A stretch of DNA of 64,000 bases from CAVUBL01 sp963739795 (GCA_963739795.1 CAVUBL010000016.1:1-64000), one strand, 5' to 3'. Positions 30,546 through 40,070 are shown, counted from the stretch's first letter. Notes: generated from the letters alone by a model not told the origin. Program-made: numbers and translations.

Positions 30546-31271
30546 CTACGCTCTCCACCACCGGCACCTGATGCCGTAGGGGACCTTGATCCAGACCTCT
30601 CCCTGCGTGAAGTGGAGGCTCAGCTTGAAGTCCTCGTCGATCGGAGACACGCCCTCGATCAGCAAGCTTTGGATCCGGCGCCTGGGTTGGAAGCCCGGCC
30701 GGACCCAGACCTCGAGATCGGCCCAGAGCTGGTATTCGGCGTCCTGGTCCTGCTCGACGTCGTCGGGGACAACCTCCTTGGTGCCTCGATGCCGGGAGCG
30801 GTTCAACCTCTCGACGAGCTCGTCGACGTCAAGAGAGCCCGTCCCCTCATACCCCAGGTCCTCGACCGAGATGGGTGGACGCCTCTGGGAAACCCAGGTC
30901 CAGACGGTATAGGTGCGAACGTCGAGCCCGGTCTTGGCCACCGAGATCTCGAGATCGGGACCCCGGACGCCACCCTGGTAGACCTTGAGGCCGGCCTCGT
31001 CGATCGGGAGGACGTGGGACTCCACGAGGGACCGGGTCGGCGTCGAGGCAGCGCAGCGCAGCTTCACCAGGTACCTTCCCCCGGCCGGCACGTGGTACTC
31101 GCGGGCGGGGCCCTCAAGATCCCGGTACGGCGCCGGGACCGCCGGCGTGCTCGGGGGTGGCGGCCTGGGCGGGCCTGAGCAGGCCGTCGCGGCGAGCGCT
31201 CCGAGGCAGGCGACCAGGCCGATCCACGGCCCGGACCAACCGCGAGCACGGCTCGCTCGAGGATGCCCCAT
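30546..31271 (-). CDS. Lipoprotein of unknown function
   Basis: 241 residues from ATG 31271, chosen because GGAG lies 6 nt upstream and a lipoprotein signal follows (IGLVACLGALAATACSGPP). The mature protein is Pro-rich at first, then a compact globular sequence with no family I recognise (VEDLGYEGTGSLDVDELVE, GEVWIKVPYG). It lies 19 nt after the large TPR lipoprotein gene and is the third of three consecutive lipoprotein genes, so they probably act together at the envelope. It converges with the ankyrin gene. Confidence 0.72.
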   Translation of the reverse strand: MGHPRASRARGWSGPWIGLVACLGALAATACSGPPRPPPPSTPAVPAPYRDLEGPAREYHVPAGGRYLVKLRCAASTPTRSLVESHVLPIDEAGLKVYQGGVRGPDLEISVAKTGLDVRTYTVWTWVSQRRPPISVEDLGYEGTGSLDVDELVERLNRSRHRGTKEVVPDDVEQDQDAEYQLWADLEVWVRPGFQPRRRIQSLLIEGVSPIDEDFKLSLHFTQGEVWIKVPYGIRCRWWRA

Positions 31272-31290
31272 CGGGAGCTCCATCTCCGAT

Positions 31291-34200
31291 TCACGGGTTC
31301 CGAGAGAGGCGAATGCCCGAGGGCGGGGAAAGGTCATAGCGGACTTCCTCCGTCGGCCAGGCGGCGGGAGCATCCGCCACGCACCAGGCCCAAATCCGGT
31401 GGTCGAGCTCCTCGGTCGATGCGCCGAGGACCTGTTCGAACGCCTCATCGGTGGTCATTCCCTCGCCGAAGGCCCGGACGAGCTTCGAGATGCCGGCCTT
31501 CCCGTAGCGAGTCTCGAGGAAGTGCATGGCCCAGACGGACTCGTCGTAGGCGATCTGGGCCAGGCGGGGATCGCTCCGGCCGCTGAGCGCCGCGTCGAGC
31601 AGGGGCAGGCTCAGGAACGTTCCGAGGCGTTGGTAGTCGGCGATCGGGTTGACCTCGTTCTGGATCGGTTGGACGTGCTGGGCCAACCCCTCCTGGAACC
31701 AACGAGGTGCCTGGTCATGGGTGGCCCGCGAGACGAGGGCGTGCGCCAGCGTGTGGGTCACGAGGGTCAGCACCAGAGGGTGGAGCGATGGAACGTCGGC
31801 CAGGGGGACCCGGAGGACGTCGTCGTAAGACGCCGGGAGATCGCGAGCGTCGGAGTAGGCCCGGAAGAAGTCTTCCGACGGGAAGAGGCTGACCTCGAGG
31901 CGAGGCCCGTCCTCCTCGGGGATCCACTTGCGGAGGCGGAGGCGCTCCTTCTCCAAAACGTCGGCGAGCCGCTTGACGTAGAAGTCTCCGGTCTCGACCG
32001 GGTACCGGATCTCGAAGTGCGCGCTGCGATAGACGAGAGCCGAGCGCGCCAGCCGAGCCTCCAGCCGGATCTTCGGGAGCCTGGAGACGAGCGGCGGTTC
32101 CGGGCTCTCCTGCTCGGCGCGCTGGGTCAGTGAAATGGCCTGGTCGAACTTGCCGGAGGCGGCGAGCTGGCGGCCGAGCGCGTAGAGCGCTTGCGGATCC
32201 CGCCGCTTCTGCTCGACTCGGCTGCGGGCCACGCCGGTGAGCAGGGCGATCGCCTCGTCACCTCGCCCGAGGCGGCGAAGAGCGTCGGCGCGCAACGTGG
32301 CGAGGGCCGTCGGCATCTGGCGCGGGCGGCTGGCGAGGTCGTCGGTGAGCGACACCAGGTCTGCCCAGCGGTTGTGGCGCTCGAGGGCCCCGGCGAGGGC
32401 GACGAGCTCGGCCCGCTCGCGGGGTCGGAGGAAGCCGGCCGCGCCGCGGGTAAGGTCTTCGATCTCCGGGATCTCGGCGAGCAGGCGCCGGTCCTCTTGC
32501 TCCCGGGCCTCTCCCGGATCCTCCGGCTGCGCGCTCGGCGGTGCGAGGCCGGCCCCGCCGGGAACTTCGAGCAGAGAGTCGCCGATCTCGATCTCCAGGA
32601 GCTCGCCGCGGATCGTGGCGAGGGCGTCCGGGGGCAGCTCCGCCGGAGCTCGGGCGAGGCCCTGGATGCGGGGCGCACGCCGGCGGGCGGTGCTGAGGTC
32701 GAGGAGATCGAAGAGGCCCAGCTCGCGGACCATCTTGGCGAGGTCGGCGTCTTCGACGACCGCCGAGCGTTGGATTGGCTGGAGGTCCACCGCCGTCTCC
32801 AGGTGTTCCGACGCGAGCACGGCGTCGCCTTCCGCCGCCTCGCGCCCGGCCAGCTCGTAGTAGACCCGGGACTCGAGAGTCCCCTGGTCGGCCAGCCTCT
32901 CCAGCAGCCCCCTGGCCAGGTCGGGATAACCAGCCTGTTCCAGACTGTCGGCGGCCTCGAGCGAGAGGCTGTCGGCCTCTGGCAGCAGTCCCAGCGCGTT
33001 CTGGTAGTGGAGGGCCGCCGACACCGGATCGCCACGCAGCGCCGCGAGCCGGGCGAGCAGGACCGAATGCAGTGGCCGGGGGACAGGCTCCTCGATGACG
33101 CTCAAGAGGCGACCGGCCGCGCGGAGGTCGCCGAGGTCGAGATCGAGCTGCGCCAGCCACAGGGCACCGACGCTCCGGGCGGGGCTTCCGGCCGGTAGCG
33201 CCGCGACGATGCGGCTCGCGGTCGCTGGATCCGGGGCCTTGGCCAGGAGGTCCTGGAGCTCGGCGAGCTCTCCCAGCTCCTCGCCCGGCGTCGCGGGGCT
33301 CAGGCTTTGCGTCGCCGATTGCTGGCCCCCCGAGGGGACCGCGGCGGAGCGATCCGCCCAACTCCGTAGCGAGTGGATCCGCCAGATCCCGCCCCGGGCG
33401 ACGAGCTCCAGGATCAGGACCCCGTCCCGCCCCGAGGGGCCCTGGGTCGCGAACACCGCCTCGGTCCGTCCCGCATCGCCGGAGGTCCTGAGCAGAGACC
33501 AGATCGCATCGTTCGGAACCCCTGCCCGGACGCCGATCTCGGCCAGGGCCGCGTCCCGGGGACGGCTCTTCAGCGGAGCGTCCTCGTCGAGCTCCGTCCA
33601 CCAGGCGGCCGGCCCGCCGGCGAGATAGTGCGCGGCCAGCTCCACGGCGCGACGGTACGCGGCGGAGAGGTTCGGAGCCGTCTTCGACCGGGCGGCGGCG
33701 AGGCGTGAGCCGTTGCCTCTCCGCCGCTGGGACTGCTCTCGTTCCTTGCGCCGCTGGAGCTCGAGGAACCTCCTCCACTGTTCGACCTGGGCGGTACGGT
33801 CGGCGGCGTCCTGCGCTCCCTGATAGCGCTGTAGCGCGCGCTGCTCGGACTCGACCTCCGGTCGCCAGTGGTCGAGGAGGTGGTCGATCTCCGTGTCGTC
33901 GAGCTTCAGCTCCGACAGAACCCGGGGCTGCAGCTTGCGGAACTCGACATCGTAGTCCCTGATCTCAGCGACCAAGAAGCCCAGCTTGGCGAGACTCCGG
34001 GAGGGGACGCTGCATATGAAGCGCTGGTCGTCGAGGAGGGCCGCCAAGGAGGCGGCCGGCAGGTGGAGCCGCCGCTGAGGCAGGTCCGCCTTGGCGGCCA
34101 GCCGCTCGATGACCCGCAGCGACGCCTCGGCCTGGAGCCGCTTGAACCGGCCGTCGGTGGCCAGGTAGTCCGTGCAGCCACTGACTACCTCCCTGGTGCC

Positions 34201-34401
34201 CGAGGCCCACTTCGCCGTGCACTGGAGGGCGATTTCCAGGCACAGCTTCTCGTTCTCGGCGAGCAGCACGTACAGGGCTTTCCGGGCGGCGAGAGCGGGG
34301 CTCTCGGCTTCTGGCGTCGAGTCTCCGCAGGCCAAGGAGAGGACCAGGAGACCGAGGAGCGGCAGTCCACGGTATCGCGCCCATCGACCGGAGGCGCTCA
34401 A
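31291..34401 (-). CDS. Large TPR lipoprotein with degenerate peptidase-MA-like domain
   Basis: 1036 residues with a TTG start overlapping the upstream TGA (TTGA). Lipobox LVLSLAC gives Cys25. Residues about 40-240 resemble the adjacent smaller lipoprotein at 34398 and end in a charged coiled region (RRKEREQSQRRRG). The middle has TPR-like helical repeats (ALHYQNALGLLPEADSLSLE, LESRVYYELAGREAAEGDAV). The C-terminal 200 residues look like a gluzincin (peptidase MA) domain: the zinc-site region reads VTHTLAHALV followed by PRWFQEGLAQHV. The expected HExxH is HTLAH, so the catalytic Glu is missing and it is probably not an active protease. It may act as a scaffold or substrate-binding protein. 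Confidence 0.78.
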   Translation of the reverse strand: MSASGRWARYRGLPLLGLLVLSLACGDSTPEAESPALAARKALYVLLAENEKLCLEIALQCTAKWASGTREVVSGCTDYLATDGRFKRLQAEASLRVIERLAAKADLPQRRLHLPAASLAALLDDQRFICSVPSRSLAKLGFLVAEIRDYDVEFRKLQPRVLSELKLDDTEIDHLLDHWRPEVESEQRALQRYQGAQDAADRTAQVEQWRRFLELQRRKEREQSQRRRGNGSRLAAARSKTAPNLSAAYRRAVELAAHYLAGGPAAWWTELDEDAPLKSRPRDAALAEIGVRAGVPNDAIWSLLRTSGDAGRTEAVFATQGPSGRDGVLILELVARGGIWRIHSLRSWADRSAAVPSGGQQSATQSLSPATPGEELGELAELQDLLAKAPDPATASRIVAALPAGSPARSVGALWLAQLDLDLGDLRAAGRLLSVIEEPVPRPLHSVLLARLAALRGDPVSAALHYQNALGLLPEADSLSLEAADSLEQAGYPDLARGLLERLADQGTLESRVYYELAGREAAEGDAVLASEHLETAVDLQPIQRSAVVEDADLAKMVRELGLFDLLDLSTARRRAPRIQGLARAPAELPPDALATIRGELLEIEIGDSLLEVPGGAGLAPPSAQPEDPGEAREQEDRRLLAEIPEIEDLTRGAAGFLRPRERAELVALAGALERHNRWADLVSLTDDLASRPRQMPTALATLRADALRRLGRGDEAIALLTGVARSRVEQKRRDPQALYALGRQLAASGKFDQAISLTQRAEQESPEPPLVSRLPKIRLEARLARSALVYRSAHFEIRYPVETGDFYVKRLADVLEKERLRLRKWIPEEDGPRLEVSLFPSEDFFRAYSDARDLPASYDDVLRVPLADVPSLHPLVLTLVTHTLAHALVSRATHDQAPRWFQEGLAQHVQPIQNEVNPIADYQRLGTFLSLPLLDAALSGRSDPRLAQIAYDESVWAMHFLETRYGKAGISKLVRAFGEGMTTDEAFEQVLGASTEELDHRIWAWCVADAPAAWPTEEVRYDLSPPSGIRLSRNP

Positions 34402-35147
34402 GGCCGATTGCCTCCGTCGTTGCGCCCGCTCCAGGCCTCGCGCATCTTCCTGCGGACCTCCGCCTCGCGGCGCTCCGCCTCGCGCCGCCTCTCCTGCTGC
34501 CGCTGCCAGGCCTCCTGCTTGCGCTGGATTCGTTCCCGCTCGGCGGCGGCGCGGGCGGCCTCGGCGCGGCGAAAGCTCTGTTCAGCCTTTTCGTCGATCT
34601 GAACCACGTCCACGGCGAGCTGGCTGGCGAGGGAGTGGATACGGGCGTCCGGGACGGTTACCCAGTTGCGGTACTCGCGCCAGGCTCGGCTGTAGGCCCC
34701 GCGGGCCGCCGTCGAGTTGTCCCCGAAGGAGTGAAAGCTCGAACCGGGGTCGATGACCACGCGACACAGCGCGGCATGCGCTGAGAGGAGCTCGTGCACG
34801 CCGGCCCGCCACTGCTTGGCCGCTCCCTGGCCCACCTGCTCCTCGTTGTCGAGGAGGTACTGGAGTCGCCCCCGGGCCACGGCGACCTGCTCGGTGAGGT
34901 CCGTGAACAGGTCGCTCGGAAAGCTGTTCCAGGAGCCACCGCCGCCGAAGGCGGACTGCTCCCAGCCATGGGAGATCTTGCCTTGCAGGATCTCGCACTC
35001 TTCCTCGTTCTTTTGGAGAAGCAGGACGAACAGGTCTTGCCCGTCCGTCTGAATGCGCCGGGGGCGCGAGGCGTGACACGCGGCGAAGACCAGCGCCAAA
35101 GCCAAGAGGAGGCCGCCCAGCGAGCGGAAGGCAAGCGGTCCTCTCAT
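34398..35147 (-). CDS. Lipoprotein with coiled-coil tail, short paralogue of the next gene's N-terminus
   Basis: 249 residues from ATG 35147, which starts a good lipoprotein signal (LGGLLLALALVFAACHAS). The block DLFVLLLQKNEEECEILQG mirrors LYVLLAENEKLCLEI in the downstream 1036-residue protein. Both then have a Cys-containing helical region and an Arg/Glu-rich tail (here QRKQEAWQRQQERRREAERR). It is the first gene of the three-lipoprotein operon, and its TGA overlaps the TTG of the next gene. The function is unknown. No strong RBS is seen, so the start could be further upstream. Confidence 0.72.
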   Translation of the reverse strand: MRGPLAFRSLGGLLLALALVFAACHASRPRRIQTDGQDLFVLLLQKNEEECEILQGKISHGWEQSAFGGGGSWNSFPSDLFTDLTEQVAVARGRLQYLLDNEEQVGQGAAKQWRAGVHELLSAHAALCRVVIDPGSSFHSFGDNSTAARGAYSRAWREYRNWVTVPDARIHSLASQLAVDVVQIDEKAEQSFRRAEAARAAAERERIQRKQEAWQRQQERRREAERREAEVRRKMREAWSGRNDGGNRP

Positions 35148-35363
35148 CGGCCCATACGAGGCGATCGATCTCTCGATAGACCCGTCTCTGCGCTCCAACG
35201 TCACTCCTCCATCTCCGCCAGGGTCCGGGCTTCGATGGTACCAAGCGTGCCTGCTAGATGGAAGAGTTCGGCGGTTTCGCAAAGTGCTGGCCACCAGGGC
35301 CTCGCCAGAGCCACGAATACTCCGCGCCCGCCGGGCGTAGGGGAAGCCGAGAGGAGGCGTGCC

Positions 35364-35783
35364 ATGAACCCGACTTCGTATCGCGATTACCTTCGGCTAC
35401 TCTCCATCTTCCACTACGTGGTCGCCGGCGTGGCGGGACTCGCGTCGCTGCTGCCGGTGGTCTACATGGCCGTCGGTGTGGCTATCCTCGGCTCGGCGAC
35501 CCACGGCTCCGCGGGCGACCCCATGGGCCGGGCCATCGCCCTGATCTTCGTGACCGTGGCCGCCGGGATGCTGGCGGGCGCCCTCACCATGACGGTCTGC
35601 ATCGCGCTGGCCGGGCGCTACCTCGGCGCCCGCTCCCACTACACCTTCTGCCTGGTGATGGCGGCGGTCGAGTGCGTCTTCATGCCCTTCGGCACGGTCC
35701 TCGGGGTGCTGACCCTGATCGTGCTGCTCCAGCAACCGACCAAGGAGCTCTTCGGCGAGTCGGAAGCTCCGGTCCCGGCCTGA
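35364..35783 (+). CDS. Small membrane protein of unknown function
   Basis: 139 residues. ATG 35364 follows GAGAGGAGGCG. The sequence has three or four hydrophobic segments (VVAGVAGLASLLPVVYMAVG, IALIFVTVAAGMLAGALTMT, MPFGTVLGVLTLIVLLQQ) and short charged loops. The N-terminus YRDYLRLLSIFHYVV and the end VLLQQPTKELF recall small uncharacterised inner-membrane proteins seen in many bacteria. No catalytic residues are evident. It is transcribed alone, divergent from the lipoprotein operon. Confidence 0.75.
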   Translation: MNPTSYRDYLRLLSIFHYVVAGVAGLASLLPVVYMAVGVAILGSATHGSAGDPMGRAIALIFVTVAAGMLAGALTMTVCIALAGRYLGARSHYTFCLVMAAVECVFMPFGTVLGVLTLIVLLQQPTKELFGESEAPVPA

Positions 35784-35798
35784 CACGAGTGGAGGCGT

Positions 35799-35827
35799 CC
35801 CCTTCCCCCCTTGAGGGAGGGAAGGGG
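35799..35827. terminator. Inverted repeat between convergent genes
   Basis: The arms CCCCTTCCC (35799-35807) and GGGAAGGGG (35819-35827) can pair between two convergent genes. There is no T-tract on either strand, so a bidirectional terminator role is only suggested. Confidence 0.4.
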
Positions 35828-35872
35828 AACGAGGGGTTGCGGGGGAGATGCGGTCGAGCGACCCGCCGGCGC

Positions 35873-37696
35873 TCAGGGCGCGGGAGCCTCGCCGGCCGGC
35901 CGCGCCTTCTCCTGGGCGATCCACCAGTCCACGTGCTCGGTGAGGACGACCAGCGGCATGGCGCCGTGGCCGAGGACGGCGTCGTGGAACCGGCGCACGT
36001 CGAAGCGGTCGCCGAGCTCCGCGCGGGCGTGCTCTCGCAGGTCCCGGATCGTGGCGCTGCCGATCTTGTAGGCCAGGGCCTGGCCGGGGATGTCGACGGA
36101 GTACCGCAGCGTCTCGGTGGCGAGCTGGGCGTCCGACTCGAGCAGGTGGGCGCGCATGAAGTCGAGGGCGCGCTCGCGCGACCAGCCGAGGGCGTTCATG
36201 CCGGTGTCGACCACCAGGCGGGTGGAGAGGAACATGTCCATCGACAGGCGCCCGTAGCGATCGTAGGGCTCGCGGTACATGCCCATCTCGCCGGCGAGCG
36301 CGGAGGCGTACTCCGCCCAGCCCTCGACGAAGGCGGTGGGGAAGGCGTTGCGCCGGAACGGGGGCAGGTCGCCGTTCTCTTCCTGGAGCGAGATCTGGAA
36401 GTGATGCCCGGGGATCAGCTCGTGGTAGATCAGGGCCGCGGCGTTGACCAGCGGGCGCTGGTCGAGGCTCGAGCCGTTGAACAGGTAGGTGCCCGACGGG
36501 TGGTCCGGCGTCGGCTCCTGGTAGTAGCCGAAGGTCATCCCGGCCTCGAGCCCCGGATCGAGGCGCGCGACGCCGTAGGGCGCTTCGGGCCGGGTGTGGA
36601 ACCACTTGCCGATCACCGGCTCGATCCGGCGGAGCGGGCGGGTGAGCCGCTCGGCGACGCCGGCCGGCGAGCAGGCGAGGAAACGCGGGTCGGTGCGCAG
36701 CTCCTGGTTGAGCTCCTGGGCGGTGCCCTCGAACCCGAGGAGGTGCCGCACCTCGGCCATCTCGCCGTCGATGCGCTCGACCTCCTGGAGGCCGCGCTGG
36801 TGGATCTCCTCCGGCGTGAGGTCGAGCCCGGTGTGGAAGCGGATCAGGAAGCGGTAGGCGTCGGCACCGCCCGGATACTGGCCGAGGCCCACAGCTTCCG
36901 GCGCCGCGGCCCGATAGGCGTCGTCGAAGGTCGCGAGGAGCTTCTGGAAGGCCGGGGCGACGCGCTCGTCGAGGAGCGAGGCCACCTGGGCTTGGAAGGC
37001 CTTCGCGGCGTCGGGCGCGACTCCCTCCAGGCGCTCGTCCGCCACCGCGTACGGGTGCTGGGTGGGGTCGTTCGAGAGGGCCGCGAGCGGCCGGAAGGTC
37101 GCCAGCACCAGGTCGATCTCCGGTCGCGGCAGCAGGATCCCCTTCTGGCGCTGGGTCTCGAGGTGCGACCGCAGGGTGCCGGCCACGCCGGGGACCTGGC
37201 CGAGCAGGTCGACGTAGCGGGCGCGGTCCTCCGCGGTGGCAAGGGGCACTTGGGCGAAGACCTGGTTCACCCCGGAGAACGACCAGGTGTAGGGGGTGAC
37301 CTGGAACTGGTACCAGAAGTAAGGCAGGCCGTCGATCGCCTGCTGGAGCTGCCAGGCCAGGATCTTCCAGGAGAGCCAGCGCTCGTGGTCCCCGGCGCGG
37401 TCCAGGCCCGCCGGGTCGATCGCCCGGAGCCGGCCGAGCATCTCCTGGGACCAGCGTGCCGCCTCGGCCTCGTGCTCGTAGGAGAAGTCGGGTAGCCGGG
37501 TGATGGGCAGGCCCTGCTGGAGACGCAGGCCGACCGACTCCTCGAGCAGGTGGTCCCAGAACTCCTGGGCGACGGCGTCGAGCCGGGCGGCCGCCGAGTC
37601 GGAATCGTCGTCCGCAGCCGCGGCGAGGCCGACCGGCAGCAGCGAGCCGGCGAGGACGGTGAGAAGCAGGGCGGGGAGGGTCGATCTCCAGGTCAT
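35873..37696 (-). CDS. DUF885 family secreted metallopeptidase-like protein
   Basis: 607 residues. ATG 37696 is chosen because AAAGGAG lies 7 nt upstream and a signal peptide follows (LPALLLTVLAGSLLPVGLAA). Length and motifs fit DUF885: SYEHEAEAARW, LERLLP-type helices and the zinc-site-like YHELIPGHHFQISL near residue 424, where the pair HE..GHH is the family's conserved core. These proteins are predicted metal-dependent peptidases of the periplasm; substrates are mostly unknown. The gene starts one base after the stop of the FAD oxidoreductase gene, so the two are co-transcribed. Confidence 0.88.
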   Translation of the reverse strand: MTWRSTLPALLLTVLAGSLLPVGLAAAADDDSDSAAARLDAVAQEFWDHLLEESVGLRLQQGLPITRLPDFSYEHEAEAARWSQEMLGRLRAIDPAGLDRAGDHERWLSWKILAWQLQQAIDGLPYFWYQFQVTPYTWSFSGVNQVFAQVPLATAEDRARYVDLLGQVPGVAGTLRSHLETQRQKGILLPRPEIDLVLATFRPLAALSNDPTQHPYAVADERLEGVAPDAAKAFQAQVASLLDERVAPAFQKLLATFDDAYRAAAPEAVGLGQYPGGADAYRFLIRFHTGLDLTPEEIHQRGLQEVERIDGEMAEVRHLLGFEGTAQELNQELRTDPRFLACSPAGVAERLTRPLRRIEPVIGKWFHTRPEAPYGVARLDPGLEAGMTFGYYQEPTPDHPSGTYLFNGSSLDQRPLVNAAALIYHELIPGHHFQISLQEENGDLPPFRRNAFPTAFVEGWAEYASALAGEMGMYREPYDRYGRLSMDMFLSTRLVVDTGMNALGWSRERALDFMRAHLLESDAQLATETLRYSVDIPGQALAYKIGSATIRDLREHARAELGDRFDVRRFHDAVLGHGAMPLVVLTEHVDWWIAQEKARPAGEAPAP

Positions 37697-37697
37697 G

Positions 37698-39077
37698 TCA
37701 CGCTCCTTTCGCACCGGAGGAGAGCTGGCTGCGCTCCGCTCCCCGGGTCTTCTTCAGCCGGGCGAGGCCGAACTTCTCGGCGAGCTCCGGAGGGCGCTCC
37801 TCCCGGCCCAGCACCCAGGCGGCCACCTTTTCGCCCACGGCCGGCCCGAGCTTGAAGCCGTGGCCCGAGCCGCCGCCAATGATCCACGCGTTGGCCGCCT
37901 CCGGGTGGCGGTCGATGAGGTAGTGGCCGTCCGGGGTGTTCTCGTACTGACAGACCCGGGTCTCGACCAGGGGCGCTCCGGCCAGGGCGGGGAAGCGCTC
38001 GGCCAGGAGCTTGGTGGCGCGGGCCCGGTCGTCGGGGCTGGTCAGGCGCTCGAGGGAGGTGGGGTCGACGAGGGCGCCGTGGGTGTCGTCGGCCACCTTG
38101 AAGCCGCGGTGCTCGTTGCCCGGGATGCCGTAGAGGATGCGCTCGCCGAAGTCCACCCAGACCGGGAAGGCCCCCTCGTCGAAGCGGCTCTCGCCGGCGG
38201 GCGGGCCAAAGTAGAACACCTCCTGGCGACTCGGCCGGACGCGGTCGCCCACCACCTCCGGGAAGACCCGCCCGAGCCAGGGGCCGCACGCGAAAACGTA
38301 GAGATCGGCCGCGAGGGAGTCGCCGCCGGAGAGGCGGAGCGCCTGCATGCGGCCGTCCTCGATCGGCCCCGGCCGGGCCTCGGCCTCCCGGTAGGTGCCG
38401 CCTTCGGCGACCACCGCCCGTGCCACCGCCTGGCAGGCCCGGCGGGCGGTCAGGTAGGCGGCACGCTCCTCGAGATAGACGTGACGCACCCCCTCGAACG
38501 AGACCTGGGGGTACCGGCGCGCCGCCTCGGCGGGTTCCAGGCGCGCCACCGGCAGGCCGGCCTCGGCGAGGTAGGGGAGCGAGGTCCGGGCGTAGCCGTC
38601 GTCGCCCCGGAACATCCAGAGGGCGCCCGTCGGGTGGACCAAGGGCTCGTCCCAGCGCCGGGCGCTCTCGGCCCAGATCTCGAAGGCGCGCACCACCCAC
38701 TCGGTGTAGACGCGGTCGGGGCCGTACATGCCTCGGATGACCCGGGTCTCGCCGCCCGAGCTGGCGCGGGCGTTGCCCGGGCCCCAGGTGTCGACGAGGG
38801 TCACCCGGGCGCCGGAGCGCACGAGCCAGAGCGCGGTCCAGCCGCCGAAGGCGCCGGCGCCCACCACCGCCACGTGGGGCCTGGCTGCGGGGCCGGAAGA
38901 GGTCGCGGCGCTCCCGGACTCGGCATGGGACGAGGTATGGGGCGCGGCGTGGGCGGAGGCCGCGCCGAGGGCCGTCCAGCCGCCCACGGCTCCGGCCGCG
39001 GCGGCGCCCCGCAGGAGCTCGCGGCGGGTCAGGCCGTCGCCGTCCCCGCTCCCGGGTCGGACGTTGTCGTCGATCAT
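37698..39077 (-). CDS. Tat-exported FAD-dependent amine/amino-acid oxidoreductase (DAO family)
   Basis: 459 residues from ATG 39077. The N-terminus has a twin-arginine signal (TRRELLRGAAAAG). The FAD-binding Rossmann motif is VAVVGAGAFGGWTALWLVRS, followed by VTLVDTWGPGNARASSGGET, characteristic of monomeric sarcosine oxidase-like DAO proteins. The C-terminal block (CQYENTPDGHYLIDRHP, IIGGGSGHGFKLGPAVGE) fits the same family, which oxidises secondary amines or N-methyl amino acids. Export by Tat suggests a periplasmic enzyme with bound flavin. The exact substrate is not readable. The downstream DUF885 gene begins after one base. Confidence 0.88.
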   Translation of the reverse strand: MIDDNVRPGSGDGDGLTRRELLRGAAAAGAVGGWTALGAASAHAAPHTSSHAESGSAATSSGPAARPHVAVVGAGAFGGWTALWLVRSGARVTLVDTWGPGNARASSGGETRVIRGMYGPDRVYTEWVVRAFEIWAESARRWDEPLVHPTGALWMFRGDDGYARTSLPYLAEAGLPVARLEPAEAARRYPQVSFEGVRHVYLEERAAYLTARRACQAVARAVVAEGGTYREAEARPGPIEDGRMQALRLSGGDSLAADLYVFACGPWLGRVFPEVVGDRVRPSRQEVFYFGPPAGESRFDEGAFPVWVDFGERILYGIPGNEHRGFKVADDTHGALVDPTSLERLTSPDDRARATKLLAERFPALAGAPLVETRVCQYENTPDGHYLIDRHPEAANAWIIGGGSGHGFKLGPAVGEKVAAWVLGREERPPELAEKFGLARLKKTRGAERSQLSSGAKGA

Positions 39078-39134
39078 CGCGGCGGAGGTTAGCAGAGGGC
39101 GCGGGCCTTCCTTTCGCGGTATCCTCGCCCGGCC

Positions 39135-40013
39135 ATGCTGGGACGCCAGAGAAGCGGGTCCGTCGTCTGCCGCTCGTGCGGACAGCTCGTGGGGGTGCGG
39201 GATGCCCGCTGCTACAACTGCGGCGCGCGCTACCCCGGGCTCTTCGGCTTCGCGCCGGTCTTCCGGCGCCTGGGCGAGGACCTGGGCTTCGTCAACTTCA
39301 CCATCGGCCTGTGCGCGGTCGTCTACCTGGCCTGCTTGCTGGTCGGCGGCATCCACAACCAGGGCCTCCTGGGCTTTCTGGGGGTGAGCACCGAGAGCAG
39401 CTTCCTGTTCGGGGCGGCGGGCAGCGTGCCGGTGATCCGCTTCCGGCGATGGTGGACGGTGCTCTCGGCCGGCTGGCTCCACGGCAGCATCCTCCACATC
39501 TTCTTCAACATGTACTGGCTGCGGATCCTGGCTCCGCCGGTCGCCCGGCTCTACGGTGCGGGACGGATGGTGATCATCTACACGGTGGCCTCGGTGGTGG
39601 GCTTCTCCATGAGCTCGCTCCTGCCGTCGCTCTTCCAGGTCTTCCTGGGCGGTCTCTCGAGGCCGATCCTGTTCGTCATGGGCCAGGCCGGCTTCACCCT
39701 GGGCGCCTCGGCGGCCCTCATGGGGCTCCTCGGCGCGATGGTCTACTACGGGCGCCGCGGCGGCTCCACTCAGATCAGCCACTGGGCCTGGGGCTACGCC
39801 GTCCTGTTCTTCGTCTTCGGGCTGGTCCTCCACGGCGTCGACAACTGGGCCCACCTGGGCGGCTTCGTGGGCGGCTACGTGACGGCACGGATCCTCGACC
39901 CCCTGAAGCCCGAGAGGATCGACCACCTGGTGGCGGCGCTCGTCTGCATCGCGGCCTCGGTGATCGCCATCATCGCCTCGGTCATCACCGGCCTCCCCTA
40001 CCTCTCTCACTGA
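39135..40013 (+). CDS. Rhomboid intramembrane serine protease with N-terminal zinc ribbon
   Basis: 292 residues. Four cysteines (C12, C15, C26, C29; CRSCG and CYNCG) form a zinc-ribbon-like head. The membrane part has the rhomboid signatures: HGSILHIFFNMYWL in the second helix, the catalytic serine in GASAALMGLLG (Ser192) and the catalytic histidine in NWAHLGGFVGGY (His240). All residues for activity are present. Rhomboids cut membrane proteins within the bilayer. The gene is alone, 57 bp from a divergent oxidoreductase gene and upstream of the enediyne cassette, with no evident link to it. Confidence 0.92.
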   Translation: MLGRQRSGSVVCRSCGQLVGVRDARCYNCGARYPGLFGFAPVFRRLGEDLGFVNFTIGLCAVVYLACLLVGGIHNQGLLGFLGVSTESSFLFGAAGSVPVIRFRRWWTVLSAGWLHGSILHIFFNMYWLRILAPPVARLYGAGRMVIIYTVASVVGFSMSSLLPSLFQVFLGGLSRPILFVMGQAGFTLGASAALMGLLGAMVYYGRRGGSTQISHWAWGYAVLFFVFGLVLHGVDNWAHLGGFVGGYVTARILDPLKPERIDHLVAALVCIAASVIAIIASVITGLPYLSH

Positions 40014-40070
40014 CCCCGATCCCCGGGGCGACGGGCCCGCGCGCGGAGCCGGATCTCGGCTCCCGCGGTA

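Noticed and set aside
39078..40010. N-terminal extension of the FAD oxidoreductase on the minus strand
   Set aside because: That stretch is antisense to the rhomboid gene; the Tat signal begins at ATG 39077.
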